A stretch of 64,000 nt of DNA. Origin: Bradyrhizobium stylosanthis (GTDB taxonomy: Bacteria; Pseudomonadota; Alphaproteobacteria; Rhizobiales; Xanthobacteraceae). Every line of letters begins with the position of its first letter. Position 1 is the first letter of the stretch. The notes under the pieces are model-generated. The model was given only the letters and a program-made list of their open reading frames with translations, was not told the origin of the DNA and made no database searches. The stretch is from positions 62,001 through 126,000 of the forward strand of contig NZ_LVEM01000005.1 in the NCBI RefSeq assembly GCF_001641335.1, given 5' to 3'. Positions 19,690-28,961 of this stretch are shown here, piece by piece. The position numbers and the translations under genes were made by a program.

Positions 19690-21723
19690 ATGCCCGTCAA
19701 GTCGAAGCCGAACACATCGAAGCTGCTCACCTTGCGTTTTCGCGCAAAAATCATCCTCGGCTTCGTGGCGGTGCTGGCCATCCTCGCCGTCAGCATGGCT
19801 TTCGCCTATTTCGGCTTCGAGCGGATCCAGGGCGCCGTGACTGCCTACCGCACCAGCGTGGCGGAAGCCGACCTCGCCCGGACCGTCGATCGCGACCTGA
19901 TCGCCTATCAGGGGCTGGCGCGGGCCTATACCCTGACCGGCGCGGCCGATGACGAGACCGCGGCCAAGGCGGCGGAAGAGAATTTGCGGAGTGCGATCGG
20001 GAAGTCCATGGCCGCCACGACCGGCGCCGCCCGCCGCGAGCAGGTCGGCAAGCTCGAGGCCGAGTTTCAGCGCTTCACCAAGGTGTTCGGTGAGATCATC
20101 ACCCTGACCCGCGAGAACAACAAGATCGCGGCCGACGAGCTCAACAGCGTCGGCAACAAGATCCGCTTCAAGTTCGACGACCTCGCCGACACCGCGGCGC
20201 TCGCCGGCCTCTCCTCGGTCCAGACCACGGCCAAGGACGTCACCTCGCAATATCTCGCGGTCTCCACCTCGGTCAGCGCCTTCGTCGCCAAGCCCGAGCC
20301 GAAGACCGCCGACGGCGTGATCGCGCGCATCAAGTTCCTGGAGACCCTGCTGGTCTCGATCTATGCCAACGACCAGAAAATCACCGATCGCGTCACCGAG
20401 ATCGGCAATCTCCTGAAGCAGTACCGCACCTCGTTCTCGAAGCTGACCGAGAACGTGAAGATCATCGTCAAGTCGAACGGCGACATGACCAAATCGGCCG
20501 CCTCGATCCTCAAGCTCTCGGCCGATCTGCGCTCGGACCTGACGGCCGATCAGCAGCGCATCGAGGCGAGCGCGAACGCCACGATCGGCGAGACCGAGCA
20601 GCTGATGCTGATGATGGCGCTGGGCGGCCTTGCCGTCGGCGCCGCGCTGGCGCTGATGCTCGGCAACGGCATCTCGCGGCCGATGATCGCGATGTGCAAG
20701 GCGATGCGCGAGCTCGCTTCGGGCAATTTCGACGTCGTGCTGCCCGGCCTCGGCCGCAAGGACGAGATCGGCGAGATGGCCGGCGCCGTCGAGGAGTTCA
20801 AGGTTCAGGCGGTGGCCAAGGCCGAGCGCGACGCCGCGGCGAGCGAAGTGCAGAACCGGGAGCAGGCGGCCAGCCGCCGCGCCGAGCTGATTCGTTTTGC
20901 CGACGATTTCGAGAGCGCGGTTGGCGCCATCGTCTCCAACGTCTCTTCTTCGGCCGTGCAGCTCGAATCGGCGGCGTCCACGCTGACCCGGACCGCCGAG
21001 ACCACGCAGAGCCTGTCGAGCCAGGTTGCCGGCGTCTCCGAGCAGGCGTCCTCCAACATGCAGTCGGTCGCAACCGCGACCGAAGAGCTCTCGGCCTCGG
21101 TCGAGGAGATCGGCCGCCAGGTGCGCGATTCCAGCCGCATCGCCGAAGCCGCCGTGGGACAGGCCAAGGAGACCGACGGCCGGATCGGAAAACTCTCGCA
21201 CGCCGCCCAGCAGATTGGCGAGGTCGTCAAGCTGATCACGGCAATCGCCGAGCAGACCAATTTGCTGGCGCTCAACGCCACCATCGAAGCGGCGCGCGCC
21301 GGTGAAGCCGGCCGCGGCTTTGCGGTGGTCGCGAGCGAGGTGAAATCGCTGGCGAGCCAGACCGCGAAGGCGACGGATGAGATTTCCTCGCACATCGCGG
21401 GCATGCAGGGCGCGACCGCCGAATCGGTTGCCGCGATCAAGGAGATCGGCGCGACCATCGGCCAGATCTCGTCGATCTCGACCTCGATCGCGAGCGCCGT
21501 CGAGCAGCAGGGCGCGGCAACCCAGGAGATTGCCCGCAGCGTCCAGACCGTGGCGCAGGGCACCCAGACCGCGGCTACCGACATCGGCCAGGTCAACCGG
21601 GGCGCCGCGGAGACCGGCTCGGCTTCGGAGGAGGTGCTGAATTCGGCGAAGTCGCTGTCGTCCGAAAGCACCCGCCTCCGCGCCGAGCTCGACCGCTTCA
21701 TGGCGAACATCCGCGCGGCGTAG
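19690..21723 (+). CDS. Methyl-accepting chemotaxis protein 2 of a tandem pair
   Basis: A 677-residue chemoreceptor with the same layout as its upstream neighbour: TM1 (IILGFVAVLAILAVSMAFAY), periplasmic sensor, TM2 (LMLMMALGGLAVGAALALML), HAMP and signalling hairpin. From GISRPMIAMCKAMRE to the C-terminus the protein differs from receptor 1 at only two positions that I could find (SEVQ for SEAQ, AASRR for AAGRR). The periplasmic sensor, however, is strongly diverged. ATG 19690, preceded by GGTGGGGA, is chosen over an in-frame codon at 19678. The two likely send different ligands to the same CheA array. Confidence 0.93.
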   Translation: MPVKSKPNTSKLLTLRFRAKIILGFVAVLAILAVSMAFAYFGFERIQGAVTAYRTSVAEADLARTVDRDLIAYQGLARAYTLTGAADDETAAKAAEENLRSAIGKSMAATTGAARREQVGKLEAEFQRFTKVFGEIITLTRENNKIAADELNSVGNKIRFKFDDLADTAALAGLSSVQTTAKDVTSQYLAVSTSVSAFVAKPEPKTADGVIARIKFLETLLVSIYANDQKITDRVTEIGNLLKQYRTSFSKLTENVKIIVKSNGDMTKSAASILKLSADLRSDLTADQQRIEASANATIGETEQLMLMMALGGLAVGAALALMLGNGISRPMIAMCKAMRELASGNFDVVLPGLGRKDEIGEMAGAVEEFKVQAVAKAERDAAASEVQNREQAASRRAELIRFADDFESAVGAIVSNVSSSAVQLESAASTLTRTAETTQSLSSQVAGVSEQASSNMQSVATATEELSASVEEIGRQVRDSSRIAEAAVGQAKETDGRIGKLSHAAQQIGEVVKLITAIAEQTNLLALNATIEAARAGEAGRGFAVVASEVKSLASQTAKATDEISSHIAGMQGATAESVAAIKEIGATIGQISSISTSIASAVEQQGAATQEIARSVQTVAQGTQTAATDIGQVNRGAAETGSASEEVLNSAKSLSSESTRLRAELDRFMANIRAA

Positions 21724-21767
21724 AGGTCGCTGCGCCTGAAGTCCTTGCTATAGCTCCGCCATCCACC

Positions 21768-21907
21768 GTCGTCCCGGCCTAGTGCGCAATTGCGCACGGG
21801 GGCCGGGACCCATACCCACAGGATTGGGTTTGGCGAAGACTCGGAGTTGTCAGCTCGCGCTATAACCTCTCCCCGGGGTTATGGGTCCCGGCCTTCGCCG
21901 GGACGAC
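21768..21907. repeat. Palindromic intergenic repeat, family A (copy 2, diverged)
   Basis: A 140-base element with outer arm GTCGTCCCGGC on the left and GGTCCCGGCCTTCGCCGGGA on the right. Inner CCGGGACCCATAC and GGTTATGGGTCCCGG match copies at 11878-12004 and 60453-60579. The left arm holds an extra perfect palindrome, GTGCGCAATTGCGCAC. Lies after chemoreceptor 2, facing the DUF3175 gene. Confidence 0.8.
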
Positions 21908-21934
21908 AGCGGAATGCGGATCGGCTTCTGAACT

Positions 21935-22306
21935 TCACTCCCTTCCGAACGCCCGCTTCAGCTCGACCTTCGCGCGCTCCAGCCGGGTGCGCTGCGTCTT
22001 CGGCAGCGTCTTGCCGGCGCGGTTGATGTAGAAAGTCAGCATCGACAGCGCCGAGCGGTAGGCGCCGGTCTTGCGGCGCGCGCTGTGCTCGGCCGAGCGC
22101 TTCAGCGACGCCGCGATCTTCTTCGCGCTGGTCAGCTTGAACACGCCTTGCTTGAGATCGAGCGCATCGCTCTCTTTGGTCACGCGCTGTGACCAGCGCC
22201 TCGGTGCGGCGCGCTTCGTGCTCTTGCGCGCGGTGCTGCGCCTCGCGCTGGTCTTCCTGCCTGCGGCAGTCTTCCGCGAATGTGTCGTCTTTCTGACATG
22301 AGCCAT
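21935..22306 (-). CDS. DUF3175 family basic protein
   Basis: A 123-residue strongly basic protein. The first 40 residues are rich in Lys, Arg, Ser and Thr (KTSARRSTARKSTKRAAPRR), like the tails of bacterial histone-H1-like proteins. The rest is the DUF3175 domain, with ALDLKQGVFKLTSAKKIAAS and GAYRSALSMLTFYINRAGK. DNA or RNA binding is likely from charge alone but unproven. Divergent from the MFS gene, converging on chemoreceptor 2. Confidence 0.8.
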   Translation of the reverse strand: MAHVRKTTHSRKTAAGRKTSARRSTARKSTKRAAPRRWSQRVTKESDALDLKQGVFKLTSAKKIAASLKRSAEHSARRKTGAYRSALSMLTFYINRAGKTLPKTQRTRLERAKVELKRAFGRE

Positions 22307-22488
22307 GCGTCAACTCCTTGCGGCTCCATCGGAAACGGGCCGCATTCGGCGCCGTTCCAAAGGGAACCTGCCTCTGCCGCAGACGTTGTCGCAGGTGGCA
22401 GGCGGAATGCCGCACCCCCATGATCGGATCGCCCCAGTCCACATGATATGAACCGGGGCTGCTTCCATTGATCAAACGCAACAACGCG

Positions 22489-23973
22489 ATGGAATTGCAG
22501 CAAAGCCCAGCGCTGAATTATGGACCTGCGGTCTCGGCGGCCGCGACCGACCGTATCGTCGAAACCAGCATCCCCTCGCGTCTCGATGCGCTGCCGTGGA
22601 GCGGGTTTCACACCCGCGTCGTGGCGGCGCTCGGCATCACCTGGATTCTCGACGGGCTCGAGGTCACGCTGGCCGGCGCGCTCTCCGGCGCGCTGAAGCA
22701 GAGTCCGACGCTGCATTTCTCCAACCTCGATCTCGGCATCGCCAATTCCGCCTATCTCGCCGGCGCCGTACTCGGCGCGCTCGGCTTCGGCTGGCTCACC
22801 GACCGCATCGGCCGCAAGAAGCTGTTCTTCATCACGCTCGCACTCTATCTGTCGGCGACTGCCGCAACCGCTTTGTCCTGGAACATCGCGAGCTACGCGC
22901 TGTTCCGCTTCCTCACCGGCGCCGGCATCGGCGGTGAATACACCGCGATCAATTCGACCATCCAGGAACTGGTGCCGGCGCGCTATCGCGGATGGACCGA
23001 CCTCGTCATCAACGGCAGCTTCTGGATCGGCGCCGCCATGGGCGCGGTCGCGGCCATCGTGCTGCTCGATCCCGCATTCATCGGCCCCGACCTCGGCTGG
23101 CGCGTTGCCTATCTCATTGGCGCGACCATCGGCCTCGTCGTGCTGTTCATGCGGATGTGGATACCGGAAAGCCCGCGCTGGCTGATGATCCACGGCCGGC
23201 CGGATCAGGCGCACGCGATCGTCGACGACATCGAGCGCTCGGTGATCGGCCACGACCAGGATGCGAGCGAAGGACGCTTCACCAAGATCCGGCTGAAGAT
23301 GCGCGACCACACGCCGATCCGCGAGGTCGTGCACACGCTGTTCACGGCCTATCGCCAGCGCGCGGTGGTCGGCCTCGTGCTGATGAGCGCGCAGGCGTTC
23401 TTCTACAACGCCATCTTCTTCACCTTCGCGCTGGTGCTGACCGATTTCTACGGCATCAGCGCCGATCACGTCGGCTGGTACTTGCTGCCGTTCGCCGCCG
23501 GCAATTTCCTCGGCCCGCTTCTGCTCGGCCGCCTGTTCGACACGCTCGGGCGGCGCACCATGATCATGTTCACCTATGGCATCTCCGGCCTGCTGCTGGC
23601 GCTGTCGGGTTATCTGTTCACGATCGGCGCGCTCAGCGCGCAGGGGCAGACCATCGCCTGGATGGTAATATTCTTCTTTGCATCGCCCGCCGCCAGCGCG
23701 GCCTATCTCACCGTCAGCGAGACGTTCCCGCTCGAAGTGCGGGCCCTCGCGATCGCAGTGTTCTACGCGGTCGGAACCGGCATCGGCGGGGTGATCGGGC
23801 CCGCGCTGTTCGGCGTGCTGATCGACACGGGGTCACGCACCAGCGTGTTCGCGGGCTATCTGCTGGGGGCATTCCTGATGATCGCGGCCGCGATCGTGGC
23901 GTGGCGCTATGCCATCTCCGCGGAACGGAAACCGCTCGAACAAATCGCGCGGCCGCTCGCCTATATGGAGTAG
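22489..23973 (+). CDS. MFS transporter, sugar-porter-like
   Basis: A 494-residue major facilitator with twelve membrane segments. The loop 2-3 signature is seen in GWLTDRIGRKKLFF, and the after-TM4 charged motif in GGEYTAINSTIQELVPARYRG, as in metabolite:H+ or sugar porters. RMWIPESPRWLMIHGRPDQA marks the central loop. ATG 22489 is used; an in-frame TTG at 22468 is possible. Ends five bases before otsB, so it is probably cotranscribed with it. Substrate unknown; the context suggests a sugar or osmolyte. Confidence 0.88.
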   Translation: MELQQSPALNYGPAVSAAATDRIVETSIPSRLDALPWSGFHTRVVAALGITWILDGLEVTLAGALSGALKQSPTLHFSNLDLGIANSAYLAGAVLGALGFGWLTDRIGRKKLFFITLALYLSATAATALSWNIASYALFRFLTGAGIGGEYTAINSTIQELVPARYRGWTDLVINGSFWIGAAMGAVAAIVLLDPAFIGPDLGWRVAYLIGATIGLVVLFMRMWIPESPRWLMIHGRPDQAHAIVDDIERSVIGHDQDASEGRFTKIRLKMRDHTPIREVVHTLFTAYRQRAVVGLVLMSAQAFFYNAIFFTFALVLTDFYGISADHVGWYLLPFAAGNFLGPLLLGRLFDTLGRRTMIMFTYGISGLLLALSGYLFTIGALSAQGQTIAWMVIFFFASPAASAAYLTVSETFPLEVRALAIAVFYAVGTGIGGVIGPALFGVLIDTGSRTSVFAGYLLGAFLMIAAAIVAWRYAISAERKPLEQIARPLAYME

Positions 23974-23977
23974 ACTG

Positions 23978-24808
23978 ATGAAATCGGAACTGGCTGATAT
24001 GCCGATGGTCGACGAACGCGTTGCGCTTAACGACGACGAGAAGCCGGATGCGGTGCCGGTGCCGCACGCCCTCGTTCCGCATCTCGGCGAAACCGCGATT
24101 CTGCTCGACATCGACGGCACGCTGCTCGACCTGATGCCGACGCCACGCGAGGTGTGGGTGCCGCCGGGCCTCTCGGAGACGCTGAACCGGCTGACGGAAC
24201 GTACGTCGGGTGCGCTCGCGATGGTCAGCGGACGCTCGCTCAACGACATCGACCTGATCTTCGCGCCCGACGTGTTTCGCGCGGTCGCGGGTCACGGCGC
24301 GGAAATGCGCCTGTCGCTCGGCAACGAAGCCGACGACGTGCATGCGCCGCCGATGGACAAGGAGCTGAAGCGGCGCCTGGCGGCGATCGCAAAGCTCAGC
24401 CCCGGCATTCTGCTCGAGGACAAGGGCTATTCGCTGGCGCTGCATTATCGCCTCGCGCCGCACGCCGAGAAGGCGATCTACGAATCCGTCTCGCTGATCC
24501 GCGCCGATCTGCCCAATGCGCCGATCGAGGTGCTGCCCGGAAAGTTCGTCTGCGAGATCAAGCATTCCGGCTTCACCAAGGCGACCGGCGTTCGCGAATT
24601 GATGAAGCACGAGCCGTTCAGGGGACGTCGGCCGATCTTCATCGGCGACGACGTCACGGACGAAACCGTGTTCGCGATCATGCCCGACATGAACGGTCTC
24701 TCCTTCTCGGTCGGCCGCCGCGCCATCGGCGTCGATGGCCATTTCGACACGCCGACCGACGTGCGCGCGTTCCTGGCGCGGCTGCTCGACGACACAAGGT
24801 TGGAATAA
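23978..24808 (+). CDS. otsB: Trehalose-6-phosphate phosphatase
   Basis: A 276-residue HAD-superfamily phosphatase removing phosphate from trehalose 6-phosphate. HAD motif I is LLDIDGTLLDL near residues 44-54, motif II is MVSGRSLNDID, and the C-terminal motif is FIGDDVTDETVF. The first 35 residues are an acidic, low-complexity lead. ATG 23978 lies four bases after the MFS stop. It pairs with otsA downstream. Confidence 0.95.
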   Translation: MKSELADMPMVDERVALNDDEKPDAVPVPHALVPHLGETAILLDIDGTLLDLMPTPREVWVPPGLSETLNRLTERTSGALAMVSGRSLNDIDLIFAPDVFRAVAGHGAEMRLSLGNEADDVHAPPMDKELKRRLAAIAKLSPGILLEDKGYSLALHYRLAPHAEKAIYESVSLIRADLPNAPIEVLPGKFVCEIKHSGFTKATGVRELMKHEPFRGRRPIFIGDDVTDETVFAIMPDMNGLSFSVGRRAIGVDGHFDTPTDVRAFLARLLDDTRLE

Positions 24809-25045
24809 GGCACCGACACGCCCGGGCCACATTATCGCTGACGCAACTGCCCGGGGCGCATCACGCTCCAAGGCGTCGGCGCGCGGCAGAAACCATCTTT
24901 GTTGAACGATATCGGCGGGTTCCCTTGAGGGAAACCAGTTCCAACGCGCACGCCCGATTTTGGTTTCAATCCGAAGAAATGATGACAGGAACCATATTGA
25001 TGAACGGCAGTTAAACGGGGTGGAATGAACAGGAGGGGACGACCT

Positions 25046-26509
25046 GTGAACTTGGTTGTCGTTTCAAATCGTGTTGCCCGCGGCAAGCCCAACGAGCCCA
25101 TGACGGGCGGTCTCGCTGCCGCATTGCTTCCCGTCGTCGAGCATTCCGGTGCCATCTGGGTGGGTTCCTCGGGCCGTGTTCGTGGCGGTCATCAGAAGGA
25201 ACCGTTTGCCGAGATCGAGGCGCTGGGTTCCGGCGCGATCGCGACGCTGGATCTGCCGGCGGCGCATTATGGCGGCTATTACGAAGGCTTTGCCAATTCG
25301 GCGTTGTGGCCGGCGCTGCATTCGCGCAGCGATCTGATCCGCGTCTCGCGCGAAGACTATGTCAGCTATCGCGAGGTCAACGCCTTCATGGCGCGCGCCC
25401 TGATGCGCTTCCGCAAGGCGCGGACCGCGTTCTGGGTGCAGGATTATCATTTCCTCGCGCTCGGTGCGGAGCTGCGCGACCTCGGCGTCGATGATCCGAT
25501 CGGCTTCTTCCTGCATACGCCGTGGCCGGTGGCCGCGGTGATGCAGGGCGTGCCCAATCATCGCGAGCTGATCACGGCGATGCTCGCCTACGATCTGCTC
25601 GGCTTCCAGACCGAGGAAGATCGCCAGAATTTCCTGTCCTATGTCGGCGGCGAGCTCGGGCTCACCATCGAGGACGGCGTTGCGATCTCGCAGCATGGCC
25701 GCACGCGCTGTGAAGTCTTCCCCATCGGGATCGATGCGGAGAAATTCGCAGCCTATGCCGCGAAGTCCGCTTCGCATCCGGACGTCTCCCGGCTGCGCCG
25801 CAGCCTCAACGGCGAACGGCTTGCGATCGGCGTCGACCGGCTCGACTATTCCAAGGGTCTCGTCAACCGCATCAGCGCGTTCGACCGGCTCTGGACCGAG
25901 CAGCCGCAGTTTTCGCGCAGCATCTCGCTGCTTCAGATCGCCAATCCCTCGCGCGGCGCGATCGAGGCCTATGGCAATCTCCAGAACGAGGTCGCGCGCC
26001 TGGTCACCGACGTCAACGGCCGCCACGGCGAGGTGGACTGGACGCCGATCCGCTATCTCAACAAGGGCTTTAGCCAGGCCGTGCTCGCGGGCCTCTATCG
26101 TACTGCGCAGATCGGCGTGGTGACGCCGCTGCATGACGGCATGAACCTCGTCGCCAAGGAATATGTCGCCGCGCAGAATCCGGCCGATCCCGGCGTGCTG
26201 GTGCTGTCGAAATTCGCCGGCGCCGCGAACGAGCTCGAGGCCGCGCTGCTGGTCAATCCGCACGACATCGATGGCATGGCCCGCGCCATCGCTGTTGCAG
26301 CCGCGATGCCGCTCACCGAGCGCAAGATGCGCTGGGATGCGATGATGAAGAAGCTGCGCGGCCACACCATCCAGCAATGGTCGGCGGATTTCGTCGCCGA
26401 GCTTGAGAAGTGCCGGCCGGAGAAGGCCGCGGTCACGCCGCTCGCAGCCCAGCCCCCGCAGGCCCTGCGTTGGCTGAAGTCGGCGATCTCGGGCGTGCGG
26501 TTGATTTGA
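25046..26509 (+). CDS. otsA: Trehalose-6-phosphate synthase (GT20)
   Basis: A 487-residue glycosyltransferase making trehalose 6-phosphate from UDP-glucose and glucose 6-phosphate. GTG 45 bases... is placed at 25046 because AGGAGG lies nine bases upstream and the family opens with LVVVSNRVA; an ATG at 25025 lies before that ribosome binding site. Visible GT20 motifs are VQDYHFLALG, GFFLHTPWP, the UDP-glucose region IGVDRLDYSKGLVNR and the C-terminal HDGMNLVAKEYVAAQ. It is separated from otsB by about 240 bases in which nothing else was seen. The pathway serves osmotic and desiccation tolerance. Confidence 0.96.
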   Translation: MNLVVVSNRVARGKPNEPMTGGLAAALLPVVEHSGAIWVGSSGRVRGGHQKEPFAEIEALGSGAIATLDLPAAHYGGYYEGFANSALWPALHSRSDLIRVSREDYVSYREVNAFMARALMRFRKARTAFWVQDYHFLALGAELRDLGVDDPIGFFLHTPWPVAAVMQGVPNHRELITAMLAYDLLGFQTEEDRQNFLSYVGGELGLTIEDGVAISQHGRTRCEVFPIGIDAEKFAAYAAKSASHPDVSRLRRSLNGERLAIGVDRLDYSKGLVNRISAFDRLWTEQPQFSRSISLLQIANPSRGAIEAYGNLQNEVARLVTDVNGRHGEVDWTPIRYLNKGFSQAVLAGLYRTAQIGVVTPLHDGMNLVAKEYVAAQNPADPGVLVLSKFAGAANELEAALLVNPHDIDGMARAIAVAAAMPLTERKMRWDAMMKKLRGHTIQQWSADFVAELEKCRPEKAAVTPLAAQPPQALRWLKSAISGVRLI

Positions 26510-26516
26510 GAGCTGG

Positions 26517-26602
26517 CGTCATGGCCGGGCTTGTCCCGGCCATCCACGTCTTATCTATCGGCGCCAAGAACGTGGATGCCCGGGACAAGCCCGGGCATGA
26601 CG
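26517..26602. repeat. Palindromic intergenic repeat, family D
   Basis: An 86-base inverted element with ends CGTCATGGCCGGGCTTGTCC and GGACAAGCCCGGGCATGACG and inner complementary parts ATCCACGTCTT and AAGAACGTGGAT. Its arms differ from families A to C. It lies after the otsA stop codon and may form a strong transcript-end hairpin. Confidence 0.8.
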
Positions 26603-26624
26603 GCGTTGGGTTGAGTGAGCGCCC

Positions 26625-26966
26625 TCAATAGCAATACGACACGCCCTCGAGAATCGCGCATTGCCGCTTGTTCGGCGCGTTGGGATCGTCCATCGGCACC
26701 ATGCCCTTGCCCTGGCCGACGAACACGCCGGGCCCGACATGGATCGAGCTCTTGTTGCCGATGATCACGCTCTGGTGCGGCGTTGAGCTGGAGCGCGTCC
26801 CGTCAGGCCAGAGGATGGCATCGCCCGACAGCACCCCGCGTCGTCCGTCGTCGCAGCTGACGTCGACGCCCTGCCGGGTGCAGACTTGAGCCATGGCCGG
26901 TGCGGCAAGTGCGGAGCCGAGGGCCGAAATCAGGCTCAGCAAGGCGATGGTGTTACGGATGGTCAT
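26625..26966 (-). CDS. Small secreted protein of unknown function
   Basis: A 113-residue protein with a clear signal peptide (MTIRNTIALLSLISALGSAL, cleavage likely after AMA-Q). The mature part has four Cys (VCTRQGVDVSC and CAILEGVSYC) suggesting two disulfides, and a GQGKGMVPMDDPNAPNKRQC segment. ATG 26966 is used because the signal peptide begins there; an upstream start would add a polar extension. Function not recognised. Confidence 0.7.
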   Translation of the reverse strand: MTIRNTIALLSLISALGSALAAPAMAQVCTRQGVDVSCDDGRRGVLSGDAILWPDGTRSSSTPHQSVIIGNKSSIHVGPGVFVGQGKGMVPMDDPNAPNKRQCAILEGVSYCY

Positions 26967-27162
26967 GGCAGCCCCGGACGTGTTTGCGGTTCTCATGTGA
27001 ATCGTCGCGCCAAAGCCACCTCCGGTTCAGCCCAACGGCGGTTCCGTAGCGCCTCTTGTCGCCTGATATTCTTGTTTAAATACAATATCTTACGGAAAAT
27101 TCACCGGATTTCCCCGCGATCCCTTGCAAAATCACCGCCGCCCCTTCAAGAGAGGGCGCTCC

Positions 27163-27252
27163 GGAGAGATGGCCGAGTGGCTTAAGGCGCACGCTTGGAA
27201 AGCGTGTGTGCGGGAAACCGTACCGTGGGTTCGAATCCCACTCTCTCCGCCA
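27163..27252 (+). tRNA. tRNA-Ser (anticodon GGA)
   Basis: The acceptor stem GGAGAGA pairs with TCTCTCC and is followed by G and an encoded CCA. The anticodon stem CACGC/GCGTG encloses loop TTGGAAA with anticodon GGA at 27197-27199, reading UCC and UCU. The long variable arm (GTGCGGGAAACCGTAC) is that of a class II serine tRNA, and the T-loop reads GGTTCGAATCC. It is followed at about 100 bases by an integrase remnant, so its 3' end is a probable attachment site. Confidence 0.96.
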
Positions 27253-27352
27253 TTGGCTCGCGTAAGTAGCTGAAGCTCCGCGTTTACCTACAAAATGAGG
27301 CTTTCCGAAAAATCCCGGTGGTACACAGGAGTGGTACACCGTGAGTTTTCGC

Positions 27353-28204
27353 ATGATTCAGCCGTGGGAAAATCCCCGCTCGAAATTCTATTGGTTCAGG
27401 CGCCGCGTTCCCAAGCAGTTTCGGCATTTTGGAATGCCGGCCGAGATCAAGTTCTCGCTCGAGACGACCGATTGGGAGGAGGCCGTCCTCCGCTGTCAGG
27501 ACGAGAATCTCCGGCTCGAGCGCGAATGGCGCAGCAACCTTTCGGCACGCCCCCCACCGAGCTTTCCCATCTCCAGATCACCGCTCTCGCGGGCGAGTTC
27601 TACAAGGAAACGGTGGCTGCCCGCCGCGACGAGCCTGGTCCTCCGGCCGAGGTTGAACGGTCGTTGAGGGAGCACGCCAAGCGCAGACGGCCTCCGATCG
27701 GTGGGCTCGAACCGCATCTACCGTGACGTTCGGACCGGAAGCGAAGGCCTTCCTGTAGCGGAAGGGTATCCATCTCGTCGGCGACAGGCTTCATTCCTTC
27801 CTGCGCTCCTATGTCGAGGCCAAAGAGCTCGCCGGGCAGGAGCTGTTGCAGAACGCGAGGAAGGACTACACGCCCGACGACAAGGTCGCCGCGCGCTTCC
27901 CGGAATACAAGCCGCCGAAGCCCGCCAAGAGGTTCGACGTGCTCTGGGCCGAGTTCGTCGACGCGAAGGAGCTCGCGGCGTCGCCCAAGAAGAAGTGGGA
28001 GCCGTATTTCCGCCAACTGATCAAACGCATCGGCACCGACGACATGAGCCGCGTGACCGAACAGCATCTGCTCGATTGGCGCGACGCGCTGCTGGCATCG
28101 AAAGCGTCGCGGCGGAACGTCCAGTTCGGCTACCTCGCCGCGGTCCGAGCCTTCTTCCGATGGGCCAAGCGCGAGAAGAAGCTTCCGACCAATCCCGGCG
28201 CCGA
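27353..28204 (+). pseudogene. Tyrosine integrase remnant (DUF6538 N-terminus), frameshifted and truncated
   Basis: The first part reads MIQPWENPRSKFYWFRRRVP, the N-terminal DUF6538 domain of phage-type integrases, up to about 27535. The reading then moves to a second frame (ELSHLQITALAGEFYKETVA) and to a third (IHLVGDRLHSFLRSYVEAKE through RWAKREKKLPTNPGAEV), with an in-frame TAG at 27756. The third part covers the SAM-like DNA-binding domain. The catalytic domain (Arg...HxxR...Tyr) is missing because an IS5-family sequence follows at 28205. It is non-functional as it stands. Confidence 0.8.
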
Positions 28205-28961
28205 AGTCACGAACTCAGCGATTATGCGTGGTCCGCACAAACCTATGCTGCCGGGCAAACCGGGACGTGTTCGGCGTGTAAATGACCGTTGCGTGCTCAA
28301 TGGCATCTTTTGGGTCCTGCGTTCAGTTGCGCCATGGCGCGACCTGCCGGAGAACTACGGCCCTCGCACCACCTGTTACAATCGCTTCGTTCGGTGGCGA
28401 CGGGCTGGCGTCTGGGGCCACATCATGGACGCACTGGCTGCCGGTCATGACGCGGCGGTGCAAATGATCGATACCTCCATCGTGCGCGTGCATCAGCACG
28501 GAGCCTGTACAGTTAACAACAATCAGGAAAAGATGGGGCGCTCACGAGGTGGCCTGAGAAGCAAGATTCACGCGGTGGTGGACACCAATGGCCTGCCGGT
28601 CCATCTCGCCCTCACGCCCGGTGAGGCGCATGATAACCGGCTGTGTTCGGCTCTGCTCAGCGCATTGCTTCCCAAGACGATGTTGCTCGCGGGTCGCGGT
28701 CACGAGGCCGACTGGATCAGGAAGCTTGCCCGCCTGCAAGGAGCATGGGCGAACATTCCGCCGAAACGAAATCGCAAAGACCCGACCTGCTTCAGTCCGT
28801 ATCTGTATCGCGCGTGTAACCTAATCGAACGGTCCTTCAACAAGATCAAGCAATGTCGGCGTGTCGCGACACGATACGACAAACTCGCAGCCAACTATCT
28901 TGCGTTCGTCAAACTTGCATCAATCCGAATTTGGCTGCGCGCTAATGGGTCCACACCCTAA
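28205..28961 (+). pseudogene. IS5-family transposase remnant
   Basis: The N-terminus (SHELSDYAWSA) is in one frame and the rest (KPMLPGKPGRVRRVNDRCVL to LASIRIWLRANGSTP) in another, consistent with loss of two bases near 28238. The first DDE Asp (VQMIDTSIVRVH) and the Glu (NLIERSFNKIKQ) remain. The second catalytic Asp, usually in LADRGYDADW, is Gly (LAGRGHEADW, codon 28692-28694). The start codon and terminal inverted repeats were not found, and the left end joins directly to the integrase. It is an old, dead copy. Its frame happens to continue that of the integrase, giving a spurious fused open frame 27846-28961. Confidence 0.8.

Noticed and set aside
27846..28961. Apparent 371-residue integrase-transposase fusion
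   Set aside because: The parts come from two different recombinase families joined by an insertion and a frame-shifting loss; both are truncated, so it is not a designed fusion.
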